Shown: positions 41,066 to 50,699, numbered from the stretch's first letter. The stretch: DNA of 64,000 bases from RGIG8775 sp045612185 (GCA_045612185.1 JAZKYO010000108.1:7504-71503), one strand, 5' to 3'. The notes: generated by a model from the letters alone, not told the origin. A program made the numbers and translations.

Positions 41066-43279
41066 TTAAACGTATCCTCTGACCACGCTTATAACGTCTT
41101 TAAGTGAGTTAAGTCTTGAGACTATTGACGAGAAGTGGTCAACGTTTTTACAGCTTATTTTAAGATTAATGATTGTTGTTTGAGTATCGGGACGATTTTG
41201 GGTATTGATTTGAAGAATAGATACTCTCATATCCGCAAGAGCCACCGAAATATCCGCAAGCATACCTATACGGTCATAGGTGGTTATCTGCAGCATTGCC
41301 TCGTATTCATCATTGCTTCTTCCTGCGTTTTCCCAATGGGCATCCACCCATCTTGTGGCATCTGTTCCGTTTTTACGCGCCGACTCAACGTTGGGGCAGT
41401 CGCATTTGTGGATTGATATTCCGTATCCCTTTGTAATAAATCCGATAACATTATCACCCGGAAGCGGATTACAACATTTAGCAAATTTAACCAGACATCC
41501 GCTTTCACCGTCAACGATAATTCCGCTGTTGGATTTAAGGTTTTTGGGCTTTTCAACCACCTGAATAGTTTCTTCGGGAGTCTTTTCCTCAACAAGATCC
41601 TCAGCTTTGACAATTTTGTCAAACTCACCTTTAAGTCTGTAAAAGACCTTGGAGACCGTAACACCGCCGTAGCCTATGGCGTTATAGAAATCATCCACGT
41701 TATTAAATCCGAATTTTGACGCCACGTTAAGAACGATTTCGGTTCTCTGGGCTTCTGTAGAGCTACGGGAATACTTTTTAAACTCCGCCTCGACCATAGA
41801 TTTACCCATAAGAATATTATCATCACGCTTCTCTTTTTTGAACCACTGTCTTATCTTATTGCGCGCCTCGCTGGTCTTGACAATTTTCAGCCAATCGCGG
41901 CTTGGTCCTTTAGAGCTTTGCGAAGTAATTATTTCCACTATCTCGCCGTTTTGCGGTATTTTATCTATGGGCACTATCATTCCGTTTATCTTTGCGCCCG
42001 TCATTTTATTACCCACTGCGGTATGAATTGCATAGGCAAAATCAATGACAGTTGAACCCGATGGCAACTGAATAACGTCACCCTTGGGGGTGAAAACAAA
42101 TATCTCGTCGTGGAAAATATCGGTTTTTATGGCACTGATAAACTCGTCGGGGTCGCGGGTCTCGTTTTCGGTTTCAATAAGTCTGGAAACCCACTCAAGC
42201 TTCTTATCCATTTCCTCTTTCGAGCGTCCGCCCGACTTATATTTCCAATGCGCGGCGATACCATACTCGGCTATGTGGTGCATATCCCAGGTCCTTATCT
42301 GAACCTCGAAAGGAATACCGTCGCGTCCGATAACGGTGGTATGAAGCGAGCTGTACATGTTGGGTTTGGGCGTAGATATATAATCTTTAAAGCGTCCGGG
42401 AATAGACCTGAACATTTCGTGTATAAGACCAAGCACTGTGTAACAGTCAAGCTCCGTATCAACGATTACGCGAAGCGCGTAAAAGTCGTATATCTCGTCA
42501 AAGCTCTTGTTTTGGGTGTACATTTTTTTATAGATACTGTACACCGATTTGATTCTTCCCTCAAGGGTGTGCTTTATTCCGCACTCGTCAAGCTTATTTA
42601 CTACCATTGAGCGCACACCGTCGATAAAGTTCTGATTCAAGCCGTAGCGCTTCTCAATATCGTCCTTTACCTCGGCAAAGCCAAACGGATCAAGATACTC
42701 AAGGCTGAGATTTTCAAGCTCCTGCTTGATTTTCTGCATACCGAGACGGTGTGCAAGCGGGGCGTAAACCTGCATGGTTTCAAGCGCGGTTATACGACGC
42801 TTATTATCAGCTTTTACGCCAAGAGTGCGCATATTATGAAGTCTGTCGCAAAGCTTTATGAATATTACTCTGATATCCTTGGACATAGCGAGGAGCATTT
42901 TTCTTATACTCTCTATATGCGCTTCCTCTTTGTCCTCTATCTTCATCATAACGATCTTTGTAAGACCGTCCACAAGCATTGCCACGTCCTCGCCGAATTT
43001 CTTTTTAATTATGTCAAGGTCGGTTTTTGTTCCGCAATCCTCCACTGTATCGTGAAGCAATGCCGCGCATATCGAATCTGTATCAAGACCAAGCTCGGCG
43101 ACTATTTCAGCAACCGCGATAGGGTGCGAAATATACGGATCTCCGCTTATACGGAACTGCCCTTCATGCAGACTTTTGGCATATTCGTAACAACCGATTA
43201 TTTTATCTATATCGTATCTTTCTTCGTTCTTTGAAAGAATTTCCAAAAGGCGTTTGAGTTCTCCCGCGTTTTGTATCAT
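41066..43279 (-). CDS. relA: Bifunctional (p)ppGpp synthetase/hydrolase, RelA/SpoT family
   Basis: The 737-residue Rel protein has an HD hydrolase domain (about 30-200; SHPIAVAEIV, LLHDTVED with H75-D76) and a synthetase domain (about 240-360; GRIKSVYSIYKKM, YSSLHTTVIG). It continues with a TGS domain (about 395-455; IFVFTPKGDVIQLPSGSTVIDFAY), a zinc-finger region (FAKCCNPLPGDNVIGFITKGYG, CDCPN) and a C-terminal ACT domain (ITTYDRIGMLADISVALADM). Both catalytic centres look intact. It sits between recJ and dtd and shares the long minus-strand run with the c-di-AMP synthase gene. Confidence 0.97.
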   Translation of the reverse strand: MIQNAGELKRLLEILSKNEERYDIDKIIGCYEYAKSLHEGQFRISGDPYISHPIAVAEIVAELGLDTDSICAALLHDTVEDCGTKTDLDIIKKKFGEDVAMLVDGLTKIVMMKIEDKEEAHIESIRKMLLAMSKDIRVIFIKLCDRLHNMRTLGVKADNKRRITALETMQVYAPLAHRLGMQKIKQELENLSLEYLDPFGFAEVKDDIEKRYGLNQNFIDGVRSMVVNKLDECGIKHTLEGRIKSVYSIYKKMYTQNKSFDEIYDFYALRVIVDTELDCYTVLGLIHEMFRSIPGRFKDYISTPKPNMYSSLHTTVIGRDGIPFEVQIRTWDMHHIAEYGIAAHWKYKSGGRSKEEMDKKLEWVSRLIETENETRDPDEFISAIKTDIFHDEIFVFTPKGDVIQLPSGSTVIDFAYAIHTAVGNKMTGAKINGMIVPIDKIPQNGEIVEIITSQSSKGPSRDWLKIVKTSEARNKIRQWFKKEKRDDNILMGKSMVEAEFKKYSRSSTEAQRTEIVLNVASKFGFNNVDDFYNAIGYGGVTVSKVFYRLKGEFDKIVKAEDLVEEKTPEETIQVVEKPKNLKSNSGIIVDGESGCLVKFAKCCNPLPGDNVIGFITKGYGISIHKCDCPNVESARKNGTDATRWVDAHWENAGRSNDEYEAMLQITTYDRIGMLADISVALADMRVSILQINTQNRPDTQTTIINLKISCKNVDHFSSIVSRLNSLKDVISVVRGYV

Positions 43280-43300
43280 TTGCTGTCCTCCTTCCGAAGT

Positions 43301-45430
43301 TTATCTCTGTTGTGCTCTCAGTCTTTTAAGTTGAGGCGAGTCATCAAGGTTTACCTTTGCCGCCACATTTTCAACAGAATATTCTATAAGTTCATCTGAG
43401 TTTCTTTTTATTTTGCAAAGTCCCATTTCGTCAAGCACGTCAAGTATTATCAAAAGCTTGACGCGGTTAATATTTTCTCCCGCAAGCTTTTGCAGGCGGC
43501 TTTCGGATATACAGCCGTCGTCACCGAATTTTAGGGCTTTATAAACTGTCGCAAAATCCTCTCTCTGAGGAATGATATTTTCTTTTTCCGAAAAGCGCGC
43601 GCCGCCGATTATTTCGGCATAACGGCTTTTTTCAGCCTCGATTTTATGTACCACGCTTTCGGCAAGTCTTACCTCGCGCACGATAAGCTGAACGCTTCTG
43701 TATCCGTTATATTCGTTTATGTCAAGGTTGAATATTATGTCAAGAAGCTCTCCGACGTTGTAATTAAACACCGAATAATCAGCTCCGAACATAATAGCGT
43801 TAAAGGTTACGCCGTCCTTTTCAAAAATGAATTTAACATGCTTTCCGCCCTTAAGAGGCGTGGTTTTAACAATCCCCACATCTCTCATATAGAAAACGGG
43901 AGTGGGGTTAGACATGCCAAATGGCTCAAGCAAGGCAATTTCCTCAGCGCAACGCATGGTAATATCCTTTGAGCAAAGCTCAAGGTCAGCCTCAACCGAC
44001 GTTACCCACATATCTTCGGTTTCAATGCTTCTTACATAGTCGTTTATCGTTTTTCTGAAATCGTCCACGTCGGCTCTTGTGAGCGAAAGCCCCGCCGCAA
44101 GCTCATGACCTCCGAATTTAACGAGATACTCACTTGATGCCTCAAGCGCTTCCACAAGGTTTACACCGCTTACGCTTCGTCCCGATCCGCGCCCCATATC
44201 AAAGCCGCCTCCCGTATTATCGCTATCCTCAAAGGTTACAAGTATAGACGGAAGTCCGTATTTTTCCACTACCTTTGAGGCGACGATTCCTATAACACCG
44301 GGGTGCCACGAGTCTCCCGCAACCACAATGACTCTGTCATTTTCAAAATCGTGGGTTTCCTCGATTTTTTTATAAACTTCATCAAGTATTCTCTGCTCCT
44401 CGTCCTGACGGGATTTGTTGTATTCACAAAGCAGCTCCGCAAGAGAGTCCGCTACGCTTTCATCGTCACCTTCTGACAAAAGCATAAGCTCAAGCGCGCG
44501 AGAGGCATGGGTCATACGCCCTGCCGCGTTTATTCTCGGCGCGATATTAAAGCTTATCGCATTCGTATTGCATTTTTCAGCCGACGAGCCCGACTTTTCA
44601 AGAAGCACTTTTATACCGGGACGCGGATTGCGTCTTATTTTCATAAGACCGAAGTGAATAATGTTTCTATTTTCGTCCACCATAGGCATAACGTCGGCTA
44701 TTGTGCCGAGAGTTGCCAAGTCGGCGTACTTTTCATAAACCGTTCTTATAGCCGCATTTCGGTCTCCCTGACGAATCATTTCAATGGCGGTTATAAGCTT
44801 AAACGCAACACCGACTCCCGCAAGCTCAGCAAAAGGGTATTCCGAGTCTTTTCTGTGCGGATTTACCACGGCATAAGCATCGGGAATCTCCTCACGGCAT
44901 TCGTGGTGGTCTGTTACGACAACGTCGACACCAAGCGCTTTTGCGTGTTCTATCTCGTCGATTGCGGTTATTCCCGTATCAACGGTTACTATAAGCGTAA
45001 CACCTTTTTCGGCAAGCATATCTATCGCCGCGCTACTCATTCCGTACCCCTCGGCAAATCTGTCGGGGATGTAATACCCCAACTCCATATCGGGGTTAAG
45101 CTCTTCCAAATAGAGAAAAAGAGTTGCCGTTGCCGACACTCCGTCAACGTCATAGTCTCCGTATATAGCCACACTTTCACTGTTTTCCACCGCCTCAAGA
45201 ATACGCTCGACGGCTTTTCTCATGTCGGGAAGTCTGAAAGGGTCGTATATACTAAGTCCGTTTTTCTGTATAAAATCCTCAGCTTTTTTTACGGTATCGC
45301 AACCGCGCTGATAAAGAAGCTTGGCGCAAACCGACGAAACTCCGAGCGAAGCGGAGATTTCGCCTACCGCGGCAAGCGCGTCGGCATTTTCACCGATTCC
45401 GCCGACCTTCCATATTTTTTTGATTTCCAT
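43301..45430 (-). CDS. recJ: Single-stranded-DNA-specific 5'-3' exonuclease RecJ
   Basis: The 709-residue nuclease has the DHH-superfamily motifs AIYGDYDVDGVSATA (residues 88-102), VVTDHHECRE (DHH at 174-176) and a DHHA1 region with GGGFDMGRGSGRSVSGVNL and KFGGHELAAGLSL. An OB-fold follows. The extra C-terminal region (about 575-709) is typical of Firmicutes forms. It acts in recombination and mismatch repair. It lies 21 bp upstream of relA. Confidence 0.96.
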   Translation of the reverse strand: MEIKKIWKVGGIGENADALAAVGEISASLGVSSVCAKLLYQRGCDTVKKAEDFIQKNGLSIYDPFRLPDMRKAVERILEAVENSESVAIYGDYDVDGVSATATLFLYLEELNPDMELGYYIPDRFAEGYGMSSAAIDMLAEKGVTLIVTVDTGITAIDEIEHAKALGVDVVVTDHHECREEIPDAYAVVNPHRKDSEYPFAELAGVGVAFKLITAIEMIRQGDRNAAIRTVYEKYADLATLGTIADVMPMVDENRNIIHFGLMKIRRNPRPGIKVLLEKSGSSAEKCNTNAISFNIAPRINAAGRMTHASRALELMLLSEGDDESVADSLAELLCEYNKSRQDEEQRILDEVYKKIEETHDFENDRVIVVAGDSWHPGVIGIVASKVVEKYGLPSILVTFEDSDNTGGGFDMGRGSGRSVSGVNLVEALEASSEYLVKFGGHELAAGLSLTRADVDDFRKTINDYVRSIETEDMWVTSVEADLELCSKDITMRCAEEIALLEPFGMSNPTPVFYMRDVGIVKTTPLKGGKHVKFIFEKDGVTFNAIMFGADYSVFNYNVGELLDIIFNLDINEYNGYRSVQLIVREVRLAESVVHKIEAEKSRYAEIIGGARFSEKENIIPQREDFATVYKALKFGDDGCISESRLQKLAGENINRVKLLIILDVLDEMGLCKIKRNSDELIEYSVENVAAKVNLDDSPQLKRLRAQQR

Positions 45431-45886
45431 TTATTCTCCTACGTCCTCACCGTCGTTTGACACAAGAACTCCGATTATTTCTATATCACATCTTTTTTTG
45501 CCGACAAGGTGGGAATACAACCACACTGCGGCAAAAGAAACCGCAAACCCAACGATAAGCGCAATATAGCTGTAAAGCTCGGTATTCCATATACCGTTTG
45601 CTATAAAATAGAAAGCGATTCCTATTACGACAGGCAACAAAAAAACAAGCGCGGAATAAGCAAGTACACGGGACGACGATGACTCTATTTCCACGGTATC
45701 CCCTGTTTTAGCCCCTATTTTATTAAGTGCCTTAGCGCTGAATTTTCGTTTTCCACCGGTAAGAGAGCATATACTGCATCCCTCACCCTTTTCGTTTTTA
45801 TGACAACCGTCACAAGCCGACTTCCTTTCGACCTCAACCACGGCAGTTTCTCCGTCAACGCTTATAACTTTAGCTTTGGTAAGCAT
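45431..45886 (-). CDS. RseC/MucC-like membrane protein (SoxR-reducing system family)
   Basis: This 151-residue protein has an N-terminal cytoplasmic domain with clustered cysteines (SACDGCHKNEKGEGCSICSL, about residues 23-42). Two membrane spans follow (about 73-93 and 102-122; YSALVFLLPVVIGIAFYFIA and YSYIALIVGFAVSFAAVWLY). The pattern AKVISVDGETAVVEVERKSACDGC is typical of RseC family proteins. In Clostridia these are often linked to Rnf or redox functions. Here it abuts recJ, with stop and start adjacent, so the context does not define its role. Confidence 0.85.
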   Translation of the reverse strand: MLTKAKVISVDGETAVVEVERKSACDGCHKNEKGEGCSICSLTGGKRKFSAKALNKIGAKTGDTVEIESSSSRVLAYSALVFLLPVVIGIAFYFIANGIWNTELYSYIALIVGFAVSFAAVWLYSHLVGKKRCDIEIIGVLVSNDGEDVGE

Positions 45887-45900
45887 AGTTCCTCCAAAAT

Positions 45901-47520
45901 TTACAACTGTTTATTTGAGAAGCGCGCCATTAAGGTCTTGGCCACCTTTACGCCGTCAACAGCCGCGCTGGTTATTCCGCCCGCGTAGCCCGCTCCCTCT
46001 CCCGCGGGATAAATTCTATCGTTGCCAAATGCGGTCATTGCCTCACCGCGTTTTATTGTAAGCGGTGCAGAAGTTCTCGTCTCTACAGCCGTAAGCACGA
46101 CATCACAAGCATCAAATCCCGATATTTTTTTGCCAAAATCAGCGAATCCGATTTTAAGGCTGTCGACAATATGTGACGGAAAAATTTGAGCTATATCGGC
46201 AACCTTACAAGCTCCTCCCATATATGTGGGAAGAACTCTTGCAGGCTCGGTCACCGCTTTTCCATCAAAGAAATCGCCCATAGTCTGGCAAGGAGCAGTA
46301 TAGTCTCCGCCACCAAGCCAAAAGGCTTTTCTTTCAAGGCTTCGCTGAAACTCGATTGCCGCCCTTACGTCCCGACCGAAATCATCCGGAGAAACCGAGA
46401 CAGCCACCGCTGAATTGGCGTTTTTCCCGTCTCTCGCGTAACGGCTCATACCGTTTACAACAACTCCGCCCTCCTCGGACGCCGCCGCCACGACCTCACC
46501 ACCGGGGCACATACAAAAAGTATAAACGCCTCTATCGCCCTTGGTGTAGGAAAGATTATACTCCCCTTTCCCAAGTTTTGCGTGTCCCGCAAAGTCTCCG
46601 AAAAGAGCCTTATCTATATCCTCCTGTAAATGCTCCACACGCACGCCCACCGAAAAGGGCTTTGGTGCGATATCAAAGCCTTGGCTCATAAGCATTTCGT
46701 AGGTATCCCTTGCGCTGTGACCTACTGCCAGAACACAAGCTCCGCACTCGATGTCACCAAACGTGGTTTTGGCTACCAGATTTTTGCCTTTCGTTTCAAA
46801 AGAGTCAAGTCGGCAATTATACACAAGTCTGCCGCCAAGTCGCTCTATTTCGTGTAAAACCGCGGACACCACTCCGCGAAGCACGTCTGTACCGATATGC
46901 GGCTTTGCCTTGGTAAGAATATCATCGGGCGCGCCGAATTTATGGAAGGTTTCGAGAACGAAGTCGCAGTTTGCGTCATTTATTCTTGTCACAAGCTTTC
47001 CGTCCGAGAAAGTTCCCGCTCCGCCCGCTCCGAACTGAATATTCGTAGCGGTATTAAGGACCTTTGTCTTATAAAATTTATCCACCTCGGCAACTCTATC
47101 CTCAACCGAGCCGCCACGATCGATAAGTATGGGCTTGTATCCGTTTTGCGCCAACAAAAGTGCCGCAAACATTCCGCAAGGCCCCATTCCGACCACCAAA
47201 GGGGGGGCAAACAGTGTTTCATCCCCCTGCTTTATTTCAAACTCTTGATGACCGCAGATTCTTACAGAATTGCGTTCAAGATTTGCCTTGTTTACCAAAA
47301 CAGGCTCATCTGAGGTTGCCATAACCGAGCATACCGTCTTTATATCCTGCTTTTTTCTGGCATCTATCGACTTTTTATAAAGTCGAAAATGAAGCGGCGA
47401 CGGGTTAACCCCCGCGCGCTTCATTCTCTGCTCCGCTGTTTTTATTATTTCCCCATCGTCACAAGTAAACGGCAAGGAAATATTTGATATTATGAATTTT
47501 GAAGCCTTGATTTTCTCCAT
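45901..47520 (-). CDS. NAD(P)/FAD-dependent oxidoreductase (uncharacterised YhiN/HI0933-unlike flavoprotein family)
   Basis: The start is ATG 47518-47520 and the product has 539 residues. An N-terminal domain (about 1-75) precedes a dinucleotide-binding motif (PPLVVGMGPCGMFAALLLAQNGYKPILIDRG). Further landmarks are NIQFGAGGAGTFSDGKLVTRI, ACVLAVGHSARDTYEMLMSQG and a C-terminal PAGEGAGYAGGITSAAVDG that binds FAD. The family is widespread in Firmicutes and often annotated as an FAD-dependent dehydrogenase of unknown substrate. It lies 4 bp after the small membrane protein gene, so translation is probably coupled; its own ribosome site is weak. Confidence 0.85.
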   Translation of the reverse strand: MEKIKASKFIISNISLPFTCDDGEIIKTAEQRMKRAGVNPSPLHFRLYKKSIDARKKQDIKTVCSVMATSDEPVLVNKANLERNSVRICGHQEFEIKQGDETLFAPPLVVGMGPCGMFAALLLAQNGYKPILIDRGGSVEDRVAEVDKFYKTKVLNTATNIQFGAGGAGTFSDGKLVTRINDANCDFVLETFHKFGAPDDILTKAKPHIGTDVLRGVVSAVLHEIERLGGRLVYNCRLDSFETKGKNLVAKTTFGDIECGACVLAVGHSARDTYEMLMSQGFDIAPKPFSVGVRVEHLQEDIDKALFGDFAGHAKLGKGEYNLSYTKGDRGVYTFCMCPGGEVVAAASEEGGVVVNGMSRYARDGKNANSAVAVSVSPDDFGRDVRAAIEFQRSLERKAFWLGGGDYTAPCQTMGDFFDGKAVTEPARVLPTYMGGACKVADIAQIFPSHIVDSLKIGFADFGKKISGFDACDVVLTAVETRTSAPLTIKRGEAMTAFGNDRIYPAGEGAGYAGGITSAAVDGVKVAKTLMARFSNKQL

Positions 47521-47524
47521 CTGA

Positions 47525-47791
47525 TTACTCTGCGCTTCCCGAAACTGTGCCCTGGTCGCCACTGAAAGCAGGCAACGGAGCGGGTGTTGCCGCATCCATA
47601 TTTATGTTTGATATGATAAGCCAGATTACAAAAGCGATCACCACGCAAATGATAATTGCGATAAGATTCTGTTTCTTTGCCGATTTTTCCGAATAGTTAT
47701 CGTTCTGAGCATCCGAATTTTCCGCCGCTCTTATTTCGGAGGTGTCGGTTGGTCTGAATTCGGCTGTATTTTGAGGATATTCCTTTTCCAT
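47525..47791 (-). CDS. Small single-span membrane protein beside cdaA
   Basis: The 88-residue protein has an acidic, polar N-terminal tail (about 1-38), one span (about 43-62; LIAIIICVVIAFVIWLIISN) and a short Pro/Ala/Gly-rich outer tail (NMDAATPAPLPAFSGDQGTVSG). It occupies the place where cdaR (ybbR) normally follows cdaA, 20 bp downstream. The span ending in a FVIWLIISN-like Trp motif recalls the N-terminal anchor of CdaR, but no YbbR repeat is present. It could be a reduced CdaR-like partner or an unrelated protein. No known family is recognised. Confidence 0.7.
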   Translation of the reverse strand: MEKEYPQNTAEFRPTDTSEIRAAENSDAQNDNYSEKSAKKQNLIAIIICVVIAFVIWLIISNINMDAATPAPLPAFSGDQGTVSGSAE

Positions 47792-47811
47792 GGTTCTATC
47801 TCCGTTCGGTA

Positions 47812-48696
47812 TTACTTGTTTTTGTTTTGAGATGCTCCGTTTTTCTGGAGATTCTTATAGTTAGGACCTACAAGAATATTAAGTAGCTCCTGCTTGAGAG
47901 TGAGTCTTTTATAATTGCGCTTAAGCGTACCGTTGACTGCCATTGAAACTATTCCTGTTTCTTCAGAAACCACAACCACCACAGCGTCACTGACCTCACT
48001 GATACCAAGCGCCGCTCTGTGTCTCGTTCCCAGCGACGAGGTTATCTCCTCGCTGTTGGAAAGCGGCAGCATACAGGAAGCCGCGTATATACGGTAATCT
48101 CTGATTATCACCGCTCCGTCGTGAAGGGGCGCGCGGTTAAAGAATATGTTACCGATAAGACGGCGCGAAATATGGGCGTTAAGAACAACTCCGCTCTTGG
48201 TAAACTCACCAAGCTTTGTCGTACGTTCAAACACTATAAGAGCACCTGTTTTGGAGCGAGCCATTTCAAAAACGGCATCGCAAACCGAGTCAATCGACTC
48301 CATAATATTCGCCTGCTCACCGCTGTCAGACGAGAAACGTTTTGCGCCCAGAGAAAGAGGTGTATTTCCCACTTTTTCGAGAGCGGCGCGCAGTTCGGGT
48401 TGGAACAGTATGATAAGCGCTGTTAATCCTACCTGGAAGAAATTTTGGAAAATGAAGGTTATTGAATTGAGGTGAAAGGCGTAGCTGAACACCAATATGC
48501 CGACCACAATAGCGAGACCTATAAGCAACTGGCTTGCGCGTCTGTCTCTGATAAACTTATACACGTAGTAAAGCATCAGCGAAAGCAAGGCAATATCTAT
48601 TATATCGTTTAAGCCGAACACCAGCTTTCCGTTGTTGAAAAAGTGTATCCAGACTCGATTGGTCCAGAAATTGGCAACAGCATCAATTATATTCAT
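47812..48696 (-). CDS. cdaA: Diadenylate cyclase CdaA
   Basis: The 294-residue c-di-AMP synthase starts at ATG 48694-48696 with GGAGGT upstream. Three membrane spans occupy about residues 30-98. A short helix follows, then the DAC domain (about 115-260) with the catalytic LHDGAVIIRD (DGA at 193-195) and SLGTRHRAALG (223-233). c-di-AMP controls potassium and osmotic balance. It is the first gene of the long minus-strand run and has its own promoter. glmM, which often follows, is not present. Confidence 0.97.
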   Translation of the reverse strand: MNIIDAVANFWTNRVWIHFFNNGKLVFGLNDIIDIALLSLMLYYVYKFIRDRRASQLLIGLAIVVGILVFSYAFHLNSITFIFQNFFQVGLTALIILFQPELRAALEKVGNTPLSLGAKRFSSDSGEQANIMESIDSVCDAVFEMARSKTGALIVFERTTKLGEFTKSGVVLNAHISRRLIGNIFFNRAPLHDGAVIIRDYRIYAASCMLPLSNSEEITSSLGTRHRAALGISEVSDAVVVVVSEETGIVSMAVNGTLKRNYKRLTLKQELLNILVGPNYKNLQKNGASQNKNK

Positions 48697-48771
48697 TTGG
48701 GCCACCTCCGTACAAAGCAATAAATATTCGAAATCGAGGCAAAATAATATGCTCCGTTACATTCTTATTTA

Positions 48772-48800
48772 ATTATATCATACATCTACTGAAATTTCAA
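48772..48800 (-). promoter_or_regulatory. Sigma-A promoter of the cdaA run
   Basis: On the minus strand TTGAAA (48795-48800) and TATAAT (48772-48777) have a 17-bp spacer, giving a leader of about 70 nt. The rest of the 361-bp gap to the next gene is AT-rich. It holds an A/T-only inverted repeat (48821-48841) and no gene. Confidence 0.7.
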
Positions 48801-48994
48801 ACATTTTCGAAAAAAAATTCAAAAAAATTGTTAATTTTTTTAGAACAATCCTCATGATTTTCGTTGTTTTTATTATTTTTTGATTTTTTACCGTTTTTGG
48901 GGCGTGGAAACGAGGCGTATTTCGGTAAAATTTGTTTTCAATTAGTCAATAGTTGCTTTCTTTTCCAAGTTTTTTCCAAAAAATTTCAAAGTCC

Positions 48995-49023
48995 TTGATT
49001 TTTTGAAAGTTATGTGCTATACT
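48995..49023 (+). promoter_or_regulatory. Sigma-A promoter of the orphan binding-protein gene
   Basis: TTGATT (48995-49000) and TATACT (49018-49023) have a 17-bp spacer, 34 bp upstream of the ATG. Confidence 0.65.
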
Positions 49024-49057
49024 GAGAATACATCTTTTATTTAAGAAAGGAATAGAC

Positions 49058-50539
49058 ATGAGAAATCTTATCAAAGCACTCGCGCTTGTGTTGGCGTTGC
49101 TTACAGTTCTCTCCTGCTTTGCCGCTTGTGGCGGAAACGGAGACGACACCACTCTCCCCCAAGCATCGGGAGAAAACACTAACGTAGACAAATACGGTCG
49201 TGATTACATCGCAGACTCAATCCCCGCGGATCTCCGCTTCGACGGTGAAACCGTAACTTTCTTTACAAGAAGTGATAACGCTTATCACGCTATCGAAATG
49301 GACACCGACAACACTATCAACGATACTGTTAACGATGCTATATTTTACAGAAACGCTACCGTTGAACAGCGTCTCGGCATCACAATAGACCAAATTTCTC
49401 AGCCCGGATCGTGGGGCGCTCATACCGAGTGGCTTCAAGCGCTCAGAAATACGGTTCTTACCAAGACCGGAGACTACGACTGCGCGGCTATCTACGCATC
49501 GCAGGGATCCGCTCTCGCGACAGAGGGTATTTACTACAACGTAAAGAACATTGAGCATCTCGACCTCAAAAAGCCTTGGTGGAATCAGACTCTTCTTGAC
49601 GAGCTTGAAATATTTGATACCATTTATTTCCTCGGCGGTGATATAGCGATTTCGCAGATTACAAGAGCAGGTCTTACCGTTTACAACAAAAGGCTGTTCA
49701 ACGAATATTTCAAAGAGTTGAGCGTTTATGAGCTTGTTGACAACTACGATTGGACCATTGACAAGCTTTACGAGCTTTCCTCCCAAGTATGGGTTGATGA
49801 AAACGGCTCGGGTGTTGCTGACGACGGCGACCTTGTTGGCTTTCTTGACTATGGGGGCGATGGCTGGCTTGACATTTGGATTGCCGCTCTCGGTGTAAAC
49901 ATCACCGAAAAAGACAGTGAGGGATATCCCTACATAGCCATATACAACGAGAGATCGGTTGACGCATTTGAGAAGCTTCAGCGCTTAAATTATGACAACC
50001 CCGGTGCAATTCCGACGGCAATCCCCCGCGTTGACACTACGTTCAACAAAGGAAACGTTCTCTTCGCTTCTTCTTATCTTGAGGCTTGCGAGGAATACAG
50101 AAATATGACAGATTCCTACGGAGCCCTTCCCATGCCTATGTATGACAAAGAGCAGGGGCATTACGCGTCATATCCCCAAAACGGTTGCTCGCTTATAACC
50201 GTTCTTTCCACATGCCAGAACACAGAACTTATAGGCGCGACCCTTGAGCTTATGGCGGCAGAGTCTTACAGACAGGTCATCCCCGAATATTATCAGGTTT
50301 GTCTACAGGGTAAATACTCCGCTGACGCTGACGACGCAAGAATGTACGACAAAATCACCCAGGGTATAAAGCTTGATTTTGGATTTATATACGCCACCGC
50401 AAGTATCGCTTCCGTAAACGCTCTTTTCAGAGACCTTGACGGAGATATTGCGCAGTCTTATCAATCCAACAAGGTTAAGTACGAAACGGCTCTTGAAGAT
50501 CTTATAACCGCGCTTGACGATATATCCTTTATGTCTTAA
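49058..50539 (+). CDS. Extracellular solute-binding lipoprotein, orphan
   Basis: This 493-residue family 1-like binding protein has a lipobox FAAC (C24) after MRNLIKALALVLALLTVLSC. The body carries EQRLGITIDQISQPGS, FLGGDIAISQITRAGLTVYNKRLFNEY and FASSYLEACEEYRNMTDSYGALPMPMYD, typical of large sugar-binding proteins of Clostridia. No permease or ATPase gene is beside it, and it has its own promoter and terminator. It must share a transporter encoded elsewhere. The neighbourhood (a lipoprotein and L-rhamnose isomerase) suggests plant- or host-glycan use. Confidence 0.88.
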   Translation: MRNLIKALALVLALLTVLSCFAACGGNGDDTTLPQASGENTNVDKYGRDYIADSIPADLRFDGETVTFFTRSDNAYHAIEMDTDNTINDTVNDAIFYRNATVEQRLGITIDQISQPGSWGAHTEWLQALRNTVLTKTGDYDCAAIYASQGSALATEGIYYNVKNIEHLDLKKPWWNQTLLDELEIFDTIYFLGGDIAISQITRAGLTVYNKRLFNEYFKELSVYELVDNYDWTIDKLYELSSQVWVDENGSGVADDGDLVGFLDYGGDGWLDIWIAALGVNITEKDSEGYPYIAIYNERSVDAFEKLQRLNYDNPGAIPTAIPRVDTTFNKGNVLFASSYLEACEEYRNMTDSYGALPMPMYDKEQGHYASYPQNGCSLITVLSTCQNTELIGATLELMAAESYRQVIPEYYQVCLQGKYSADADDARMYDKITQGIKLDFGFIYATASIASVNALFRDLDGDIAQSYQSNKVKYETALEDLITALDDISFMS

Positions 50540-50550
50540 GCTTTTCAGCA

Positions 50551-50588
50551 ATCGGTTGGAACGTGAAATCACGTTCCAACCGATTTTT
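50551..50588 (+). terminator. Terminator after the orphan binding-protein gene
   Basis: The long perfect stem ATCGGTTGGAACGTGA (50551-50566) pairs with its complement (50569-50584) and is followed by T residues. Confidence 0.9.
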
Positions 50589-50638
50589 ACTTTGTAAAAT
50601 ACACAAAAAGCCTTTGCTTTTTTTGGTAATAAATACGC

Positions 50639-50667
50639 TTGATTTTTCGATGTCTGTGTAGTATAAT
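50639..50667 (+). promoter_or_regulatory. Sigma-A promoter of the lipoprotein gene
   Basis: TTGATT (50639-50644) and TATAAT (50662-50667) have a 17-bp spacer. The predicted start near 50674 excludes the ATG at 50670 as the translation start. Confidence 0.7.
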
Positions 50668-50699
50668 GAATGTATATTCTAAAAATGAGGAAGCTTATT

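Noticed and set aside
44507..45460. Plus-strand open frame of 317 codons
   Set aside because: Shadow of recJ, whose DHH motifs are intact on the minus strand.
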